Shown: positions 10,331 to 18,484 of the stretch, piece by piece
Position numbering within the stretch: position 1 is the first letter of the stretch
Layout of the letters: the number at the start of each line of letters is the position of its first letter
Assembly (NCBI RefSeq): GCF_900102945.1
Contig: NZ_FNGI01000011.1
Span: forward strand, 62,001 to 126,000
DNA from: Modicisalibacter muralis
GTDB lineage: Bacteria > Pseudomonadota > Gammaproteobacteria > Pseudomonadales > Halomonadaceae
DNA length: 64,000 bases
Reading direction: 5' to 3'
Program-made: the position numbers and the translations under genes
The notes under the pieces: generated by a model
What the model saw: the letters and a program-made list of their open reading frames with translations, nothing else
Told to the model about the DNA's origin: nothing
Databases searched by the model: none

Positions 10331-10434
10331 ATAACCCGAAGGTCATCGGTTCCCTCTCGTTTCAACATCGGCGGTTCCCGCTACCAGGTTTAGAAAGAAC
10401 CGATCCAATCGGGCCGGTTTTTTGTTTGAACGGC
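10331..10434 (+). repeat. tRNA-fMet-derived tandem repeat, unit 1
   Basis: Starts with the anticodon-loop and stem segment ATAACCCGAAGGTCATCGG of the initiator tRNA. The T-arm is then altered by an insertion (CCTCTCGTTTCAACATCG), followed by a tRNA-like 3' end CCCGCTACCA and a terminator-like AACCG...CGGTTTTTT. The 5' half of the tRNA is missing, so it cannot be a functional tRNA. Confidence 0.85.
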
Positions 10435-10536
10435 ATACCCCGAAGGTCGTCGGTTCCCTTTCGTTTCAACATCGGCGGTCCCCGCTACCCAGTTTAGAAA
10501 AGCCGATCCAACAGGGTCGGTTTTTTGTTGAGGCGT
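10435..10536 (+). repeat. tRNA-fMet-derived tandem repeat, unit 2
   Basis: Second copy, about 102 bases. ATACCCCGAAGGTCGTCGG is followed by the same type of T-arm insertion, CCCCGCTACCC (terminal A of CCA lost) and AAAAGCCG...GTCGGTTTTTT. It differs from unit 1 at scattered positions, so the copies are not recent or have diverged. Confidence 0.85.
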
Positions 10537-10638
10537 ATAACCCGAAGGTCATCGGTTCCCTCTCGTTTCAAGGTCGGCGGTCCCCGCTACCAGGTTTCAG
10601 AGAAACCGATCCGGCAGAGTCGGTTTTTTCGTCGGGTG
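10537..10638 (+). repeat. tRNA-fMet-derived tandem repeat, unit 3
   Basis: Third copy, about 102 bases. ATAACCCGAAGGTCATCGG is followed by the altered T-arm, CCCCGCTACCA and a terminator-like AAACCG...GTCGGTTTTTT. Another short fragment (GTGCATACCAGGGC, near 10636) follows and may be the beginning of a fourth, lost copy. No gene is seen in 10284-10664 apart from this array. Confidence 0.83.
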
Positions 10639-10664
10639 CATACCAGGGCAGCCGATGCGTGAGT

Positions 10665-11474
10665 CTACTGGGCTGGCGTCTGCAATACCCTGCCCTCCTG
10701 CGTCATCACAGTGCCCATCACCGACTGCGGGAAGCCTACCCGGCCGATGCCCGGCAGCTTGAGCGCCGGCTTGGTGAAGTCCACGCCCAGCGTCAGGCCC
10801 AGCAGATTGAGTTCGATGCCTTCCTCCAGCGCCACCAGAATGCCGATCACGCCACCCACTGCGAATTGATAGCCACTGCCACTGGGTGCCGCGGCGAATG
10901 GGCCATCGATCAGGTAATCCTTACCCACGGCGAGAGCCGGCAGCTGTACCCGCAGGCCCGGCACCTGCCTGACGACCCAGGCAACGAAGGTATTGCTGTT
11001 GGGGCCCGGCCAGACTCGATAGCGACCGGCAAGCGGGTAAGCGGCTGCGGCGTCGTTAATCAGTGGAATCATCCTTGCTGCCGCAGCGCCGCGATAATCG
11101 GCCAACAGCCAGGGCGAATTGCCGAACCAGGCGCGATCCGGGGCGCTGCGCTGCGTCGACGCGCTATAACTCCAGCGAGTCACCTGATGCACCCGATAAC
11201 TCGAGGCGCCTGCGGGTTTCGTGGCGATCCAGGTGTGCACGCCGAACGCGCCTCGCCAGTTGAAGGCGCGCGCGGCATAAATCTGGATTACGGCCTCGGG
11301 CGTACGTTCAGGCAGCGGCGCCAGCCCCGCCGATGAGCGATCGGCACTCGCCCAGTGGCTGCCAAGATCGATCCGTGGCCCAGCCAGCATAAACAGTGGG
11401 CCGGCCAGCAGCAGGACCAACGTCAGCGCCAGTAATCCAAGTCCGCGCAACACTCGACCGTTCGATCGTCTCAT
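10665..11474 (-). CDS. DUF3750 domain-containing protein
   Basis: About 269 residues. One N-terminal hydrophobic segment (GLGLLALTLVLLLAGPLFML) acts as an anchor or uncleaved signal, followed by a periplasmic domain with the DUF3750 pattern (IQIYAARAFNWRGAFGVHTWI, WPGPNSNTFVAWV, GKDYLIDG). Function unknown. The start is uncertain: ATG at 11474 puts the membrane segment near the N-terminus, but the frame is open to 11525. Divergent from the thioredoxin-like gene, with under 100 bp for both promoters. Confidence 0.8.
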   Translation of the reverse strand: MRRSNGRVLRGLGLLALTLVLLLAGPLFMLAGPRIDLGSHWASADRSSAGLAPLPERTPEAVIQIYAARAFNWRGAFGVHTWIATKPAGASSYRVHQVTRWSYSASTQRSAPDRAWFGNSPWLLADYRGAAAARMIPLINDAAAAYPLAGRYRVWPGPNSNTFVAWVVRQVPGLRVQLPALAVGKDYLIDGPFAAAPSGSGYQFAVGGVIGILVALEEGIELNLLGLTLGVDFTKPALKLPGIGRVGFPQSVMGTVMTQEGRVLQTPAQ

Positions 11475-11565
11475 TGTTTTCTCTGCCTTGAATACCGGGC
11501 CTTTCACCCGCATTTTGATAGGCAACCGTCATTTTCAACTGTCGTTTTCAATAAGGCCAAGCGCT

Positions 11566-12498
11566 ATGCCGATCGTCGACCCCCGCACAGGTGCCCCGCT
11601 CAACACGCCGGAGGGCTCCACACAAACGAGTGCCGCTTCAGCCGACCCGGCGAACTACATCGTCGATATCGACATGTCCAACTTTCAGCAAGTGGTGCTG
11701 GAGGGGTCGGTACAGACTCCGGTGCTGCTCGACTGCTGGGCGCCCTGGTGCGAGCCCTGCAAGAATCTCATGCCGGTACTGGAAAAGCTGGCCCATGAGT
11801 ACGCCGGCGCCTTCATACTGGCCAAGCTCAATATCGAGGAACATCAGGAGATCGCCGCTCAGTTGGGCATCCGCTCGGTACCCGACGTCAAGCTGATCAT
11901 GCAGGGCCAGCTTTACGATCAGTTTCAGGGCGCGCTGCCCGAGAAACAGATTCGCGAGTGGCTGGCGCAATACATCGAGGCACCACAAGATGCTCCGGCG
12001 AGCCCCGAGGAACAGGCCGAAGCGGCGCTGGCCGCTGGCGATGCCGCGACCGCCCAGGCGATCTACCGGCAGTTGGTCCAGGAAAACCCGGAGCATTACG
12101 ATTATCAGGTCGACCTGGCCAGCGCGACCCTGGCCGGTGGCAACGCCGAGGATGCCCGTAGCGTTCTCGACAACCTGCCGCCGGAACACCGCGACGCCCC
12201 TAAGGCACGCGGCGTGCGTGCGCGCATCGACTTCGGCGATGAAGCCCCCAGTGCCGAGGAACTGGCGTCACTCGAGGGCCGCGACGATAGCGAGGCCCGC
12301 TACAAGCGTGCCTTGCGCCAGGTCGCCGATGGCCACTACGAGGCCGGCCTTGATGCGCTACTCGCGCTGATGAAGGCCGATCGCGCCTATGGCGACGATG
12401 CCGCGCGCCTGACCCTGCTGCGCGTCTTCGATGCCCTCGGCGCCGACCATCCGCTGACCGTCGCCTACCGGCGCAAGCTGTTCGCGCTGCTTTATTGA
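11566..12498 (+). CDS. cnoX: CnoX/YbbN-type thioredoxin-like co-chaperone
   Basis: 310 residues. A thioredoxin domain spans about residues 30-140 and a C-terminal TPR-like helical domain covers the rest (EEQAEAALAAGDAATAQAIYRQL onward). The active-site segment is DCWAPWCEPCKN with C62 and C65; the WCEPC motif replaces canonical WCGPC, and E. coli CnoX has lost one Cys. Family members protect unfolding substrates from oxidation and hand them to GroEL or DnaK. Start at 11566 after AAGG; the in-frame extension to 11488 overlaps the neighbour's 5' end and is less likely. Its stop overlaps the end of the convergent aminotransferase gene by seven bases. Confidence 0.85.
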   Translation: MPIVDPRTGAPLNTPEGSTQTSAASADPANYIVDIDMSNFQQVVLEGSVQTPVLLDCWAPWCEPCKNLMPVLEKLAHEYAGAFILAKLNIEEHQEIAAQLGIRSVPDVKLIMQGQLYDQFQGALPEKQIREWLAQYIEAPQDAPASPEEQAEAALAAGDAATAQAIYRQLVQENPEHYDYQVDLASATLAGGNAEDARSVLDNLPPEHRDAPKARGVRARIDFGDEAPSAEELASLEGRDDSEARYKRALRQVADGHYEAGLDALLALMKADRAYGDDAARLTLLRVFDALGADHPLTVAYRRKLFALLY

Positions 12499-13646
12499 GC
12501 CCTTAGCACGGCATCGAGCCGTTGCAGTGCTTCCTCCAGCAGCGCCGGCGGGGTACCGAAATTCAGCCGCGCGAAACCCGGCCAGCCGAAGTCGGCGCCG
12601 TCGGATAGCGCAACCCGCGCCCAGTCCAACAACGCCTGCTGGGGTGACTCGCCAAGCCCGGCGCGGCGCAGATCCAACCAGGCCAGATAGGTGGATTCCG
12701 GCGCGCTATACGTAACGCCGGGCCAGCGCGCCGTATATTCACCGAGCCGCTGACGGTTATCGCGCAGTACCGCCAGCAATTCCTGGCGCCAGGGTTCCCC
12801 TTGCGCATAGGCCGCCTCGGCGGCGAGCAGGCCCAGCACGTTGGCGTCGGGCATCAGGCCACGCATGGCTTCCTGCAAGCGCTGGCGTAGGCGTGGGTCG
12901 GAGACCACCGCGCAGGCGCAGGTCAACCCGGCGATGTTGAACGTTTTCGACGGCGCCCATAGCGTGATGATGCGCTTAGCCAGTTCGGGATAGCACGCGG
13001 CCAGCGGCCGATGGCTATCACCCGCGTCGAGAATCAGGTCACAGTGCAATTCGTCGGAGGCGATCAGCAGATCGTGGCGCTCGGCCAACTCGGCGAGAAT
13101 GGCCAGTTCCTCGTCACGCCAGACCCGCCCGGTCGGATTGTGCGGATGACACCACAGCAACAGCCGGGTACGTGGGGTAATTGCCGCTTCCAGCGCCTGG
13201 CGGTCGAGCCGCCAGGGTTCGCCCGACGCGCTTGGTGGCGCCAGTTCGGCGGTCTGCGCCAAGCGCCCGGTACGCTCGGCGACCTTGAGAAACGGCGGAT
13301 AGATCGGCGTCACCGTGAGCACGCCATCGCCGGGCTCGGTCAATGCCAGGCTGGCCAGGTGCAGCGCCGGAACCACGCCCGGCAACCAGACTTGCCAGTC
13401 GGGCTCGATTGCCCAGCGGTAATGACTGGCGCTCCACTCGCAGAGCGTCCGTCGCAGGCTGTCTGGCACCTTGCCGTAGCCGAAGACGCCATGCGTCACG
13501 CGAGACTGCAGGGCCTCGATCACCGCCGGCGGTGAAACGAAGTCCATGTCGGCGACCCACAGAGGCAGCACATCGTCGCCATAACGCTGCCATTTCTGCG
13601 AAGGGTACTGCCGGCGATCGATGGACGTGGCAAAATCGAAGCGCAT
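12492..13646 (-). CDS. PatB/MalY-type PLP-dependent aminotransferase / cystathionine beta-lyase
   Basis: 384 residues. Fold-type I enzyme of the MalY/PatB group: the N-terminus contains PLWVADMDFVSPPAVIEAL and the PLP lysine lies in WAPSKTFNIAGL. Members cleave cystathionine or other C-S bonds, or transaminate. Start at 13646 is set by a perfect AGGAGG seven bases upstream; a longer in-frame extension to 13904 is antisense to the next gene and is rejected. It is divergent from the small hypothetical gene at 13691. Confidence 0.85.
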   Translation of the reverse strand: MRFDFATSIDRRQYPSQKWQRYGDDVLPLWVADMDFVSPPAVIEALQSRVTHGVFGYGKVPDSLRRTLCEWSASHYRWAIEPDWQVWLPGVVPALHLASLALTEPGDGVLTVTPIYPPFLKVAERTGRLAQTAELAPPSASGEPWRLDRQALEAAITPRTRLLLWCHPHNPTGRVWRDEELAILAELAERHDLLIASDELHCDLILDAGDSHRPLAACYPELAKRIITLWAPSKTFNIAGLTCACAVVSDPRLRQRLQEAMRGLMPDANVLGLLAAEAAYAQGEPWRQELLAVLRDNRQRLGEYTARWPGVTYSAPESTYLAWLDLRRAGLGESPQQALLDWARVALSDGADFGWPGFARLNFGTPPALLEEALQRLDAVLRAQ

Positions 13647-13690
13647 GACGCCTCCTGTCGAATTCATGTGATACCCGGAAAGACTCGAAC

Positions 13691-14116
13691 ATGCCTGAAA
13701 GCCTCTTCTATGCCAAGGCCATGCGTGGCGCTTCGCGTCTGGTCGGCCATTGGCTGCTGCTCGGCCAGGCCGCCCCCGATCGTCTGGCGATGATTCTCGC
13801 CGACACCGCCCGACTGGCCAAACTCGGCGAGCCCGAAGACACCCCCAGCGGCGCCACGCTCGGCGAGTGGAGTGGCGATCGCCAACCTCCTTTATGGGCA
13901 GCACGCACCGCGCTGTTCCTGTTGGTGCAGATGCCCGCCCGGCCGATACCGCGCGACGATCTCGAGGCCGCCGCCTGGGCTTATTGCTGGCTGCGCAACC
14001 GGCGCTTCGACGATTTCACGCAGGCCCATCAGGCGCTTCCCGAACATCTGCGTGAAACCCTGCAGGCGGCACTGGAACAGGCCTGGGCCGATCGACAGTC
14101 ACAACGCTTGATATAA
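13691..14116 (+). CDS. Hypothetical protein, 141 aa
   Basis: Not recognised. It is mostly helical, with no signal peptide or clear membrane segment. A central patch (AARTALFLLVQMPARPIPRDDLEAAAWAY) is moderately hydrophobic. It is followed after 12 bp by the membrane protein gene at 14129, so the two may be co-transcribed. Coding status is supported by codon composition and the tight spacing, not by homology. Confidence 0.6.
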   Translation: MPESLFYAKAMRGASRLVGHWLLLGQAAPDRLAMILADTARLAKLGEPEDTPSGATLGEWSGDRQPPLWAARTALFLLVQMPARPIPRDDLEAAAWAYCWLRNRRFDDFTQAHQALPEHLRETLQAALEQAWADRQSQRLI

Positions 14117-14128
14117 AGGAGCCTTTGC

Positions 14129-14944
14129 ATGGAAGTGCCGTTTGCCTGGCAGGTCGCCAAGCTGCTGGCGTCGGTGGGGATCGTGCTGGGTCTATCGATG
14201 ATCGCCGAGCGCGTCAGTACGCGTGTCGCCGGGCTGCTTTCAGGCTACCCGCTGGGCACCGCCATCGCGCTGTTTTTCATCGGCCTGGAGATCTCGCCGG
14301 GATTCGCCGCCGACAGCGCCGTGCATACCCTGGCGGGCTTTAGCGCCACGCTGGCACTCGGCGGTGGCTACCTGCTGTGCGGTCGGCGCGATGGCTTACC
14401 TGGTGTCGCGGCCGGTACCGCCGGGGGCATGGCCGCCTGGCTGGCGGTCAGCGCCGTGCTGGCCACTATCGACTTCAATCGCCTGGGCGGCACGCTGACG
14501 ACGCTGGTGGCCATCGCAGCGTTCACCTGGCTCTACCGTCGCGTGCCGGAAGCGCGCACCGGCGCGCGTGGCGGGTTCTCGTGGCCTGCTCTGATCATTC
14601 GTGCCGCGCTGGCCGCCGCGATCATTTTTCTGATCACCGGGCTCGCCCATGTGCTGCCCCCGGCTTGGGCCGGGCTGTTGGCGGCGTTTCCGGTGACCAT
14701 GTACCCGTTTTTGGCGATCCTGCACCTGACCCACGGCGCCGCGCCAGTGGCCACGGTCATCAAGCACTACCCCGCCGGGCTCGGTTCGCTGTTGTGCTAT
14801 GCGCTGTGCGTCTCGTTGACGTACCCGACGCTGGGCCTGGCGCTGGGCACGCTGGCCGGTTTCGCCGTGGCGACGCTATGGCTGCTGGCGTGGACGCGCA
14901 TGCAGTCCTGGTGGCAGCGGCGCCAGCTCGCGACCAACACTTGA
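14129..14944 (+). CDS. Integral membrane protein with an apparent internal duplication
   Basis: 271 residues with about nine or ten hydrophobic segments. Two stretches resemble each other: AGLLSGYPLGTAIALFFIGL at about residues 36-55 and AGLLAAFPVTMYPFLAIL at about 180-197, each followed by a Gly-rich helix. This suggests two five-helix halves related by duplication, somewhat like small GlpM/DUF3147-type proteins. No transported substrate can be proposed. AAAGGAG precedes the ATG. Confidence 0.7.
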   Translation: MEVPFAWQVAKLLASVGIVLGLSMIAERVSTRVAGLLSGYPLGTAIALFFIGLEISPGFAADSAVHTLAGFSATLALGGGYLLCGRRDGLPGVAAGTAGGMAAWLAVSAVLATIDFNRLGGTLTTLVAIAAFTWLYRRVPEARTGARGGFSWPALIIRAALAAAIIFLITGLAHVLPPAWAGLLAAFPVTMYPFLAILHLTHGAAPVATVIKHYPAGLGSLLCYALCVSLTYPTLGLALGTLAGFAVATLWLLAWTRMQSWWQRRQLATNT

Positions 14945-14997
14945 CCTAGCGCTTGCTCGGGTCAATCCTGAGGCTTTGATCTGCCAAGAGTCACACC

Positions 14998-15408
14998 ATG
15001 TTCACACGCACCCTGGAACCCGCTTTCTACGACACCGATGCCCTCGGCCATATCAACAACACCCGCTTGCCGGCCTGGTTCGAATGGGCCCGCAACGACC
15101 TGTTCCGGCTGTTCACCCCCAATCTCGATCCGCGCAAGTGGGCATTGATCATGGCGCGCATGGACGTCGAATACCGCGCCGAGCTTTACTATGGTGAGGA
15201 GGTCGAGCTTCGCACTTGGCTAACGCGGCTCGGCAATAGCTCGTTCACCGTGACCCAGCAAGCCTGGCAAGGCGGTCGCCTGGGCGCACAGGGCAATACC
15301 GTGATGGTGCATTACGATCACGCCGCCAAGCGAGCCGCGCCGCTGCCCGAGGCTATCCGTGCCGAGTTGCAGAAGCACGTTCAGGAGCCCGCCGAGGCCG
15401 AATCGTGA
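14998..15408 (+). CDS. Acyl-CoA thioesterase, 4HBT/YbgC hotdog fold
   Basis: 136 residues beginning with the hotdog signature YDTDALGHINNTRLPAWFEWAR, where the first Asp is the usual catalytic residue. It probably hydrolyses short acyl-CoA thioesters in the cytoplasm. Its stop overlaps the GTG start of ybaK (GTGA), so the two are probably translationally coupled. Confidence 0.85.
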   Translation: MFTRTLEPAFYDTDALGHINNTRLPAWFEWARNDLFRLFTPNLDPRKWALIMARMDVEYRAELYYGEEVELRTWLTRLGNSSFTVTQQAWQGGRLGAQGNTVMVHYDHAAKRAAPLPEAIRAELQKHVQEPAEAES

Positions 15409-15875
15409 CACCCGCCGTGCGCGCGCTTCAACGCGCGGGAATCGACTTCGAACTCCTCGAGTACGCTCACGACCCGGCAGCTCCCGCCTATGGCGAGGAA
15501 GCCGCTCGCGTGTTGGACCTGGCGCCGCAATCGGTATTCAAGACGTTGCTGGCCAGCATCGATGGGAAGCGACTGGTCGTGGCGCTGGTGCCGGTCGCCG
15601 GCAGCCTGGATCTCAAGGCGCTGGCGCGCGCCGCGGGTGGCAAGAAGGCCGTCATGGCCGACGCTGCCGCCGCCGAGCGTGCCACGGGCTACGTGGTCGG
15701 CGGCATCAGCCCGCTGGGCCAGAAGCAGCGCCTGGCAACATTCATCGATGCCAGCGCCGAGAGCCTGTCGCGTCTGCATGTCAGTGGTGGGCGGCGCGGC
15801 CTGGAAATCGCACTCGGCCCCGCCGACCTGCAACGCCTGACCGAGGCCAAGCTGGCACCGATCGCCCGCGGCTGA
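15405..15875 (+). CDS. ybaK: Cys-tRNA(Pro)/Cys-tRNA(Cys) deacylase YbaK
   Basis: 156 residues of the YbaK/ProX editing fold. Recognisable blocks are FKTLLASIDGKRLVVALVPV, the invariant substrate-binding Lys in ARAAGGKKAVMAD, and GYVVGGISPLGQKQRLATFID. The enzyme clears Cys mischarged on tRNA-Pro. The GTG start at 15405 overlaps the upstream thioesterase stop. Confidence 0.92.
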   Translation: MTPAVRALQRAGIDFELLEYAHDPAAPAYGEEAARVLDLAPQSVFKTLLASIDGKRLVVALVPVAGSLDLKALARAAGGKKAVMADAAAAERATGYVVGGISPLGQKQRLATFIDASAESLSRLHVSGGRRGLEIALGPADLQRLTEAKLAPIARG

Positions 15876-16023
15876 GCCGTTCCCGAGCGGTGATTTGCCG
15901 TTTCGCTCCTGCGGCGACTATCCGCATCCGCTTGTTGACGATTGGCCCTAGCGCTTATGATGCCCCGCTCATCCGGCTCTCTCGGGCCCATAACCCTTGA
16001 CGACTTTCCGCGGAACCCAGCCG

Positions 16024-16545
16024 ATGTTGCTCCAGACCAATCAGCCCCCCACCGAACATCAACTCGCAATCATTGCCGAGCAGCTTGGGCGTGCCCCGCG
16101 CGGCATTCAGGCGGTAGCCGCCACCGATGGCGAAGGCACGCCGCTGGTGCTGCGCATGGAGTCGATCGTCGATGGCAAGCCCTTTCCGACGCTGTATTGG
16201 CTGTGCTCCGATCACCTCAAGGTCGTGCTGTCACGCATCGAGGCCAGCGGCGTGATCAAGAACCTGGAAGCTCGGCTTCAGCAGGAACCCGAATTTCTAG
16301 CCGCCTACCATCGCAGCCATGAAGACTACGTCGCCCAGCGCTGGCGACACATGCACGCCGAACACCACGATCAGGCCGAGCGACTAGGTTATGCGGCGCT
16401 GTTTCGCGAGCGCGGTATCGGCGGTATCGCCAATTGGGACCAGGTGCGTTGCCTGCATACCCAATATGCGCATCACCTGTGCGGCGACAACGTCATCGGC
16501 CAGTGGCTGGATGCGGAATATGGCGTGATCGATACGCTGCCCTGA
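16024..16545 (+). CDS. DUF501 domain-containing protein
   Basis: 173 residues, with the family pattern IIAEQLGRAPRGIQAVAATDGEGTP and LPTLYWL-like FPTLYWLCSDHLKVVLSRIE. Conserved Cys and His residues (for example RCLHTQYAHHL) suggest metal binding, but no function is established. The ATG at 16024 is preferred over an upstream TTG at 15997; neither has a strong ribosome site. Confidence 0.82.
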   Translation: MLLQTNQPPTEHQLAIIAEQLGRAPRGIQAVAATDGEGTPLVLRMESIVDGKPFPTLYWLCSDHLKVVLSRIEASGVIKNLEARLQQEPEFLAAYHRSHEDYVAQRWRHMHAEHHDQAERLGYAALFRERGIGGIANWDQVRCLHTQYAHHLCGDNVIGQWLDAEYGVIDTLP

Positions 16546-16580
16546 CGGATAGTAAGAAGGCGTTAAACAAGGAGGACGGC

Positions 16581-17123
16581 ATGTCACGAATCTGTGTCTA
16601 CCTGGGCGCGCGTGAGGGCCATGATCCACGCTTTCGCCAGGCGGCGATCGAACTGGGCCAAGGCATTGCCAGCCGTGGCCTCGGCCTGGTTTACGGTGGC
16701 GCCCGCATCGGCTTGATGGGCACGCTCGCCAATGCCGCGCTGGAGGCCGGCGGCGAGGTCATCGGCGTCATGCCGCATCATCTGGTCGAGCGCGAGATGG
16801 CCCACCACGGGCTGAGCCAGTTGATCCACGTCGACAACATGCACGAGCGCAAGGCCAGCATGGCGGCGCATGCCGATGCCTTCATCGCCTTGCCCGGTGG
16901 CATCGGCACCTTGGAAGAACTGTTCGAAGCCTGGACCTGGCAGTATCTTGGCCTGCATGACAAGCCGCTCGGCGTGCTCGATGTCGCCGGCTTCTATCAG
17001 CCACTGCTGGGTTTTCTGGATAACGCCGTCAGCCAGGGCTTTCTGGCCGCCGAGACGCGCTCTGCGTTGCAACATTCAAGCGACCCCGACATCCTGCTCG
17101 ACACGCTCATGGCGCGCCTGTAA
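16581..17123 (+). CDS. LOG family protein (cytokinin riboside 5'-monophosphate phosphoribohydrolase type)
   Basis: 180 residues with the diagnostic PGGIGTLEE at 105-113 and an upstream VYGGARIGLMG. The family cleaves the N-glycosidic bond of nucleoside 5'-monophosphates. The ATG at 16581 is preceded by AAGGAGG. A longer frame from 16434 overlaps the DUF501 gene and is rejected. Confidence 0.9.
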   Translation: MSRICVYLGAREGHDPRFRQAAIELGQGIASRGLGLVYGGARIGLMGTLANAALEAGGEVIGVMPHHLVEREMAHHGLSQLIHVDNMHERKASMAAHADAFIALPGGIGTLEELFEAWTWQYLGLHDKPLGVLDVAGFYQPLLGFLDNAVSQGFLAAETRSALQHSSDPDILLDTLMARL

Positions 17124-17160
17124 TAGCGCCGAATCCATCCCAGCTTCGGAGTACAACGCC

Positions 17161-18144
17161 ATGTATGCCATCGGCATCGACGACAAGACACTCAACTGGG
17201 GCGAGCAACCGGCGCCGGGACCGCTCGGTGCAGATGACATTCGCATCCGGGTCGCCTGGGCCGGCATGAACCGCGCCGACGTAATGCAGCGCGCCGGCAG
17301 TTATCCGCCACCACCCGGCACCTCCGAGATTCTCGGCCTGGAAGTCAGCGGCACCATCAGCGAGGTCGGCCCTGGCGTGGAGCGGCTGCGTCCCGGGCAA
17401 CAAGTCTGCGCGCTACTGGCCGGCGGTGGCTACGCCGAGGAAGTCGTGGTGCATCAGGCCCAGGTCCTGCCGCTGCCCGATGGCTTCGGCCTGCGCGAGG
17501 CGGCAGCGCTGCCCGAGGTGTTCGCTACGGCCTGGCTCAACCTGTTCATGGAGGGCGCGCTGCGTCATGTCGATGGCCAGGCCGAGCGGGTGCTGCTGCA
17601 TGCCGGTGCCAGCGGTGTCGGCACCACCGCCATCCAGCTGTGCCGTACTTTCGGCCATCCTTGTTTCGTCACCGTGGGTAGCGAGAGCAAGCTGGAGAAG
17701 TGTCTGGCGCTGGGCGCCGAGGCCGGCTGGAATCGCCATCAAGGCAGCTTCGTCGAGGCGGTGAAGGCGTGGGGCGGCGCGGACATGATTCTCGACCCGG
17801 TGGGCGGCAACTATCTGGCCGACAACCAGCAGGTGCTCAACGCCGATGGCCGGCTGGTATTGATCGGCCTGATGGGCGGGCGCAAGGCCGAGCTCGACAT
17901 GGGGCGCATGCTGATGAAGCGTCAGCGGCTGATCGGCTCGACGCTGCGCAGCAAGTCGCCACAAGCCAAGGGGGCGATTCTCGATGGCCTGCATACGCAT
18001 GTCTGGCCACGCCTGGCACGTGGCGAGCTACGACCGCTGATCGATCGTGAATGGCCGATCCAGCAGGCCGGAGAGGCCATGGCGTATCTGGAAAGCAATG
18101 CCAGTTTCGGCAAGGTACTGCTCGCCGTCAGCGGCGAGGGCTAA
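17161..18144 (+). CDS. NAD(P)H:quinone oxidoreductase / zinc-independent medium-chain reductase
   Basis: 327 residues, QOR/PIG3-like MDR family. N-terminal GroES-like domain (IRVAWAGMNRADVMQRAGSYPPPPG) and a Rossmann domain with LLHAGASGVGTTAIQL; no zinc-ligand cysteine pattern. It probably reduces quinones with NADPH. The ATG at 17161 has GGAG upstream. An alternative frame starting at 16870 inside the LOG gene is spurious. Confidence 0.88.
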   Translation: MYAIGIDDKTLNWGEQPAPGPLGADDIRIRVAWAGMNRADVMQRAGSYPPPPGTSEILGLEVSGTISEVGPGVERLRPGQQVCALLAGGGYAEEVVVHQAQVLPLPDGFGLREAAALPEVFATAWLNLFMEGALRHVDGQAERVLLHAGASGVGTTAIQLCRTFGHPCFVTVGSESKLEKCLALGAEAGWNRHQGSFVEAVKAWGGADMILDPVGGNYLADNQQVLNADGRLVLIGLMGGRKAELDMGRMLMKRQRLIGSTLRSKSPQAKGAILDGLHTHVWPRLARGELRPLIDREWPIQQAGEAMAYLESNASFGKVLLAVSGEG

Positions 18145-18153
18145 TCCGCTCGG

Positions 18154-18340
18154 GGAATCGCTGAATAAATCGACGAGCGGAATGAAGCGGGCGTCGCTAC
18201 GTCGCAAGGAGCCCGGAGCACAGAAGAAGAGACATAACGTACAGTTAGGCTGTTCTTCGACCGGGCTGGCGTACCAGCACCGCGTGACCTGCGATTCTTC
18301 GGGGACGCCGAGTCCGTGCAGGCATTTATGCAGTGGTTCC
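18154..18340. mobile_element. MITE-like element, family 1, copy A
   Basis: 187 bp with imperfect terminal inverted repeats: left GGAATCGCTGAATAAAT; right end, read in reverse, GGAACCACTGCATAAAT (14 of 17 match). It contains no ORF of note. A second copy lies at 27937-28079 and shares both ends plus an internal block around GAGACATAACG...AGTTAGG. The right flank is TTAG, but the left flank is TCGG, so the target duplication is not intact here. It may be a non-autonomous derivative of an IS5-like element. Confidence 0.75.
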
Positions 18341-18343
18341 TTA

Positions 18344-18484
18344 GAGGGTGTTTACAAAAGTCACGAGCGACGACCAGACAAGGCGAAATCGGGCGAAGAA
18401 GCGGAGTTTACAAACGGTAAATGAGCATTTTTGAGCACGATTTCAACGCAGAATGGGCGAGCGCAGTAATTTGTAAACACCCTC
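18344..18484. mobile_element. MITE-like element, family 2 (141 bp, perfect TIRs)
   Basis: Perfect 15-bp terminal inverted repeats, GAGGGTGTTTACAAA at 18344-18358 and its complement at 18470-18484, flanked by a TTA duplication at 18341-18343 and 18485-18487. It has no coding capacity. It is inserted immediately after MITE copy A, and the right TTA is the stop codon (TAA on the minus strand) of the exonuclease gene. Confidence 0.88.

Noticed and set aside
10422-11336. 304-codon plus-strand ORF with repeated GSLSFQ.RRSPLP segments
   Set aside because: The repeated peptide is the tRNA-derived DNA array read through in one frame (period 102 bp), and the rest is antisense to the DUF3750 gene. No ribosome site.
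16870-17160. N-terminal extension of the quinone oxidoreductase into the LOG gene
   Set aside because: Out-of-frame translation of the LOG gene; the ATG at 17161 has a ribosome site and begins the MDR fold.
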